Positions 5,010-6,116 of a DNA stretch of 6,116 nucleotides are shown in pieces. This DNA is from an uncultured Oscillospiraceae bacterium (GTDB lineage: Bacteria; Bacillota; Clostridia; Oscillospirales; Oscillospiraceae). How positions within the stretch are numbered: the first letter of the stretch is position 1; each line of letters opens with the position of its first letter. The notes beneath the pieces are model-generated. The model searched no databases. It was not told the DNA's origin and saw nothing but the letters and a program-made list of their open reading frames with translations. The DNA lies in contig CAUFAM010000076.1 of NCBI GenBank assembly GCA_959022875.1, positions 1 to 6,116 of the forward strand. The letters run 5' to 3'. The translations under genes were made by a program, and so were the position numbers.

Positions 5010-6116
5010 ATGCAGGCCTTTGAATTCTACTCCCCCACCAAAATCGTCTTTGGCCCTGGCACTGAGCAGCAAGTAGGCGACCAGGCGGCCGCCTGGGGCG
5101 CTTCTAAAGTATTGGTGGTCTACGGCGGCCAAAGCGCAGTCAAAAGCGGACTTCTGGACCGGGTGCTGGCCTCTCTGGGCGCAAAGGGGCTCTCCTATGA
5201 AACCCTGGGCGGTGTACACCCCAACCCCCGGCTGAGCCTGGTGCGGGAAGGCATCCGGAAGGCGCTGGAGTTCCAGGCTGATTTTCTCCTGGCCGTAGGC
5301 GGCGGCAGCGTCATTGACACCGCCAAAGCCATTGCCGACGGGGCCGCCAACCCGGAGCTGGACATCTGGGACGACATCTGGCTGCGAAAGGTTCCCCTGG
5401 AAAAAGCCCTTCCCGTGGGCGTCATTCTCACCATCCCCGCCGCGGGCAGCGAGAGCAGCGAGTCCTCCGTTCTCACCAAGGATGACACCCTGGAAAAGCG
5501 TGGCTTCTCTTCCAGCTTCCAGCGCCCCCGCTTTGCCATCATGAATCCGGAGCTCACCTTTACCCTGCCCCCCTATCAGGTGAGCTGCGGCATTGTGGAC
5601 ATCATGATGCACACCATGGACCGCTACTTCAATCCCGTCACCACCAACGAGCTTACCGATGAAATCGCCCTGGGACTTCTGCGTACCACCGTCCGCAATG
5701 GCCGTCGGGCCCTGGAGAAGCCGGGGGACTATCAGGCCATGAGCGAGCTGATGTGGGCAGGCAGCCTGTCCCACAACGGCCTCACCGGTCTGGGCGGCCC
5801 CCTGGACTTTGCCACCCACCAGCTGGGCCATGAACTCAGCGCCCGCTTTGACTGCGCCCACGGCGCCACCCTGGCCGCCATGTGGGGCAGCTGGGCCCGG
5901 TACTGCCTGGACACCAACCCCGCCCGCTTTGCCCGCTTCGGCCAGCAGGTGTGGGGCCTGGACGCCGCCGGAAAAACCGAGCAGGAGCAGGCCCTGGCTG
6001 CCATCGAGGCCACGGAGGACTATTTCCGTTCCATCGCCATGCCTACCTGTATCAGCGAGCTTTTGGGCGCGGCGCAGTCCCCTGAGGTTCTGGAGATGCT
6101 GACGGTGGGCTGCACC
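5010..6116 (+). CDS. Iron-containing alcohol dehydrogenase, butanol-dehydrogenase (YqhD/YugJ) type, cut by the right edge
   Basis: Group III metal-dependent alcohol dehydrogenase, which reduces aldehydes to alcohols (or the reverse) with NAD(P)H in the cytoplasm, often for redox balance in fermentation. The visible 369 residues start MQAFEFYSPTKIVFGPG, typical of the butanol dehydrogenase group. They carry a YGGQS nucleotide-binding turn near residue 40 and GGGSVIDTAKA from 97. The four metal ligands are all intact: Asp197 and His201 in GIVDIMMH, His270 in FATHQLGHE, and His284 in CAHGA. His274 corresponds to the conserved active-site histidine. Relatives are about 385-395 residues, so only some 20 residues should be missing. 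ATG 5010 lies 8 bases after AGGAGG (4996-5001). No promoter or terminator is seen in the 41 bases after the ATPase gene, so it is probably read from the same transcript. By similarity to YqhD the GGxS turn suggests NADPH use. The true substrate cannot be read from sequence. Confidence 0.94.
   Translation, partial: MQAFEFYSPTKIVFGPGTEQQVGDQAAAWGASKVLVVYGGQSAVKSGLLDRVLASLGAKGLSYETLGGVHPNPRLSLVREGIRKALEFQADFLLAVGGGSVIDTAKAIADGAANPELDIWDDIWLRKVPLEKALPVGVILTIPAAGSESSESSVLTKDDTLEKRGFSSSFQRPRFAIMNPELTFTLPPYQVSCGIVDIMMHTMDRYFNPVTTNELTDEIALGLLRTTVRNGRRALEKPGDYQAMSELMWAGSLSHNGLTGLGGPLDFATHQLGHELSARFDCAHGATLAAMWGSWARYCLDTNPARFARFGQQVWGLDAAGKTEQEQALAAIEATEDYFRSIAMPTCISELLGAAQSPEVLEMLTVGCT

Noticed and set aside
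5004..5861. A 285-codon minus-strand frame opposite the alcohol dehydrogenase
   Set aside because: The plus-strand frame encodes an intact iron ADH with all metal ligands; the antisense product is low-complexity and has no ribosome binding site.

Overview
The window looks like chromosomal core sequence from a GC-rich Gram-positive anaerobe. Oscillospiraceae-type Clostridia (Flavonifractor/Lawsonibacter-like) are my best guess. The grounds are strong AGGAGG-type ribosome binding sites before nearly every gene, sigma-A-like promoters with 17-base spacers, and a gene set (DUF815 ATPase, butanol-dehydrogenase-type iron ADH, EF-G paralogue, ECF sigma with zinc-finger anti-sigma) common in that group. 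The taxon is inferred; there is no rRNA or other marker here. I see no mobile element, CRISPR array, tRNA or rRNA.

Layout: 1-642 (minus) is the N-terminal part of an EF-G-like translational GTPase that runs off the left edge. It has its own sigma-A-like promoter (728-756) and a leader that may fold. A strong intrinsic terminator (822-854) separates it from a three-gene minus-strand operon read from right to left: dusB (2669-3640), an ECF sigma factor (2026-2637) and its membrane-anchored anti-sigma factor (872-2020). Spacing is tight (31 and 5 bases). The Shine-Dalgarno of the anti-sigma gene is formed by the last two codons of the sigma gene, so translational coupling is likely.

From the intergenic region at 3641-3768 a second unit runs the other way: a DUF815-type AAA+ ATPase (3769-4968), then, after 41 bases with no visible promoter or terminator, an iron-containing alcohol dehydrogenase (5010 to beyond the right edge). 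The promoters of the two divergent units share their -35 region: TTGACA on the plus strand and TTGTCA on the minus strand overlap by five bases. RNA polymerase can probably engage only one direction at a time, which links dusB-sigma-anti-sigma expression to ATPase-ADH expression.

Working together: the sigma/anti-sigma pair is a classic envelope-signal module. The anti-sigma has an N-terminal zinc-binding domain, one membrane helix, a long Gln/Glu/Pro-rich linker and a small outer domain with two cysteines. Co-transcription behind a tRNA-modifying enzyme and promoter competition with an uncharacterised ATPase are the least ordinary aspects. I found no clearly new system. The most checkable novelty is the overlapping-promoter arrangement and the unusual outer domain of the anti-sigma factor.
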